Shown here: one piece after another, positions 6,305 to 6,464 of the stretch
Position numbering within the stretch: the stretch's first letter is position 1
Layout: the number at the start of each line of letters is the position of its first letter
Source of the DNA: an uncultured Eubacteriales bacterium
GTDB lineage: Bacteria > Bacillota > Clostridia > UMGS1883 > UMGS1540
Reading direction: 5' to 3'
Length of the DNA stretch: 6,464 nt
Assembly (NCBI GenBank): GCA_900552775.1
Contig: USAP01000095.1
Coordinates: 1 to 6,464, forward strand
The notes under the pieces: model-generated
The model's input: only the letters and a program-made list of their open reading frames with translations
What the model was told of the DNA's origin: nothing
The model's database searches: none
Translations under genes and position numbers: made by a program

Positions 6305-6464
6305 TTAATTTTTTTCAAAAAAATCTTCATCTTCGCTGACTATTTCGCCGTCGCGGATTTTATCAAGCTTTTCTTTTTCGCTTATAAATTCCGTTTCGTT
6401 TCCGCGTTTGTCCGCAAGATAATCGGGAAGCTTGGGGGTATGTTTTTTCTGTTTCACACAAATC
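6305..6464 (-). CDS. C-terminal end of an unidentified acidic, charged protein
   Basis: On the minus strand a frame enters from the right edge and gives 52 residues before TAA at 6305-6307. It begins KQKKHTPKLPDYLADKRGN after three edge residues and ends EIVSEDEDFFEKN. The tail is very hydrophilic, Lys-rich then Asp/Glu-rich, and predicted helical or disordered, with no membrane segment. Codon use matches the Clostridia-like part of the window. The stop lies 9 bases from the -35 box of the glnN promoter, and both genes point the same way. I do not recognise the protein; its start and main domain are outside the window. An A/T-rich stretch follows the stop but no clear hairpin. Confidence 0.7.
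   Translation of the reverse strand, partial: ICVKQKKHTPKLPDYLADKRGNETEFISEKEKLDKIRDGEIVSEDEDFFEKN

Noticed and set aside
1..6464. CRISPR array, tRNA, rRNA, insertion sequence or phage attachment site
   Set aside because: No regularly spaced repeats, no cloverleaf or rRNA-like sequence, no transposase or integrase frame and no long terminal repeats were seen on either strand.

Overview
The window appears to join DNA from two different organisms. Positions 1 to about 620 are G+C-rich: bases 1-60 are 36/60 G or C by hand count. On the minus strand this part encodes a fragment of an M16 zinc-peptidase-like protein whose sequence resembles Bacteroidales (Prevotella-type) members. From about 626 onward the base composition drops: bases 4501-4560 are 19/60 G or C. 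The genes there (flavodoxin-family oxidoreductase, classic rubrerythrin, DUF5685 protein, J-domain protein with Cys-rich tail, type III glutamine synthetase GlnN) are what one expects in an anaerobic gut Clostridia/Oscillospiraceae-like Firmicute. At the switch, two head-to-head genes both lack their N-termini. This points to a chimeric contig or, less likely, a real recombination joint.

Layout: (1) M16 peptidase fragment, minus strand, 1 to ~622. (2) Flavodoxin-family NAD(P)H oxidoreductase fragment, plus strand, ~626-1174, ending at a strong hairpin (1215-1252) shared with the convergent rubrerythrin gene. (3) Rubrerythrin, minus, 1268-1813, with its own promoter. (4) A divergent plus-strand operon with a TATAAT promoter at 1902-1930: DUF5685 protein (TTG start, 1955-2803), a J-domain/TPR/Cys-rich protein (2790-3425, overlapping by 14 nt) and a small polytopic membrane protein (3485-3964). 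It ends at a bidirectional terminator (4028-4069). (5) GlnN, minus, 4095-6188, preceded by a consensus promoter (TTGACA-17-TATAAT) and a short leader with a strong intrinsic terminator. An upstream hairpin with an AAAGGC hexaloop is mutually exclusive with that terminator. (6) The last 52 codons of an unidentified acidic protein, minus, entering from the right edge.

Functionally, rubrerythrin (peroxide detoxification) and the flavodoxin-family reductase fit an anaerobe's redox housekeeping. GlnN assimilates ammonium, and its leader looks like a conditional attenuator of the kind used by ANTAR-type antiterminators in Firmicute nitrogen metabolism. The DUF5685/J-domain/membrane operon is the least understood part. 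DUF5685 carries two Asp-rich motifs reminiscent of class I isoprenoid synthases, and its partner has a J-domain with an 11-cysteine tail. Family assignments are from recognition of motifs by eye; no searches were run.
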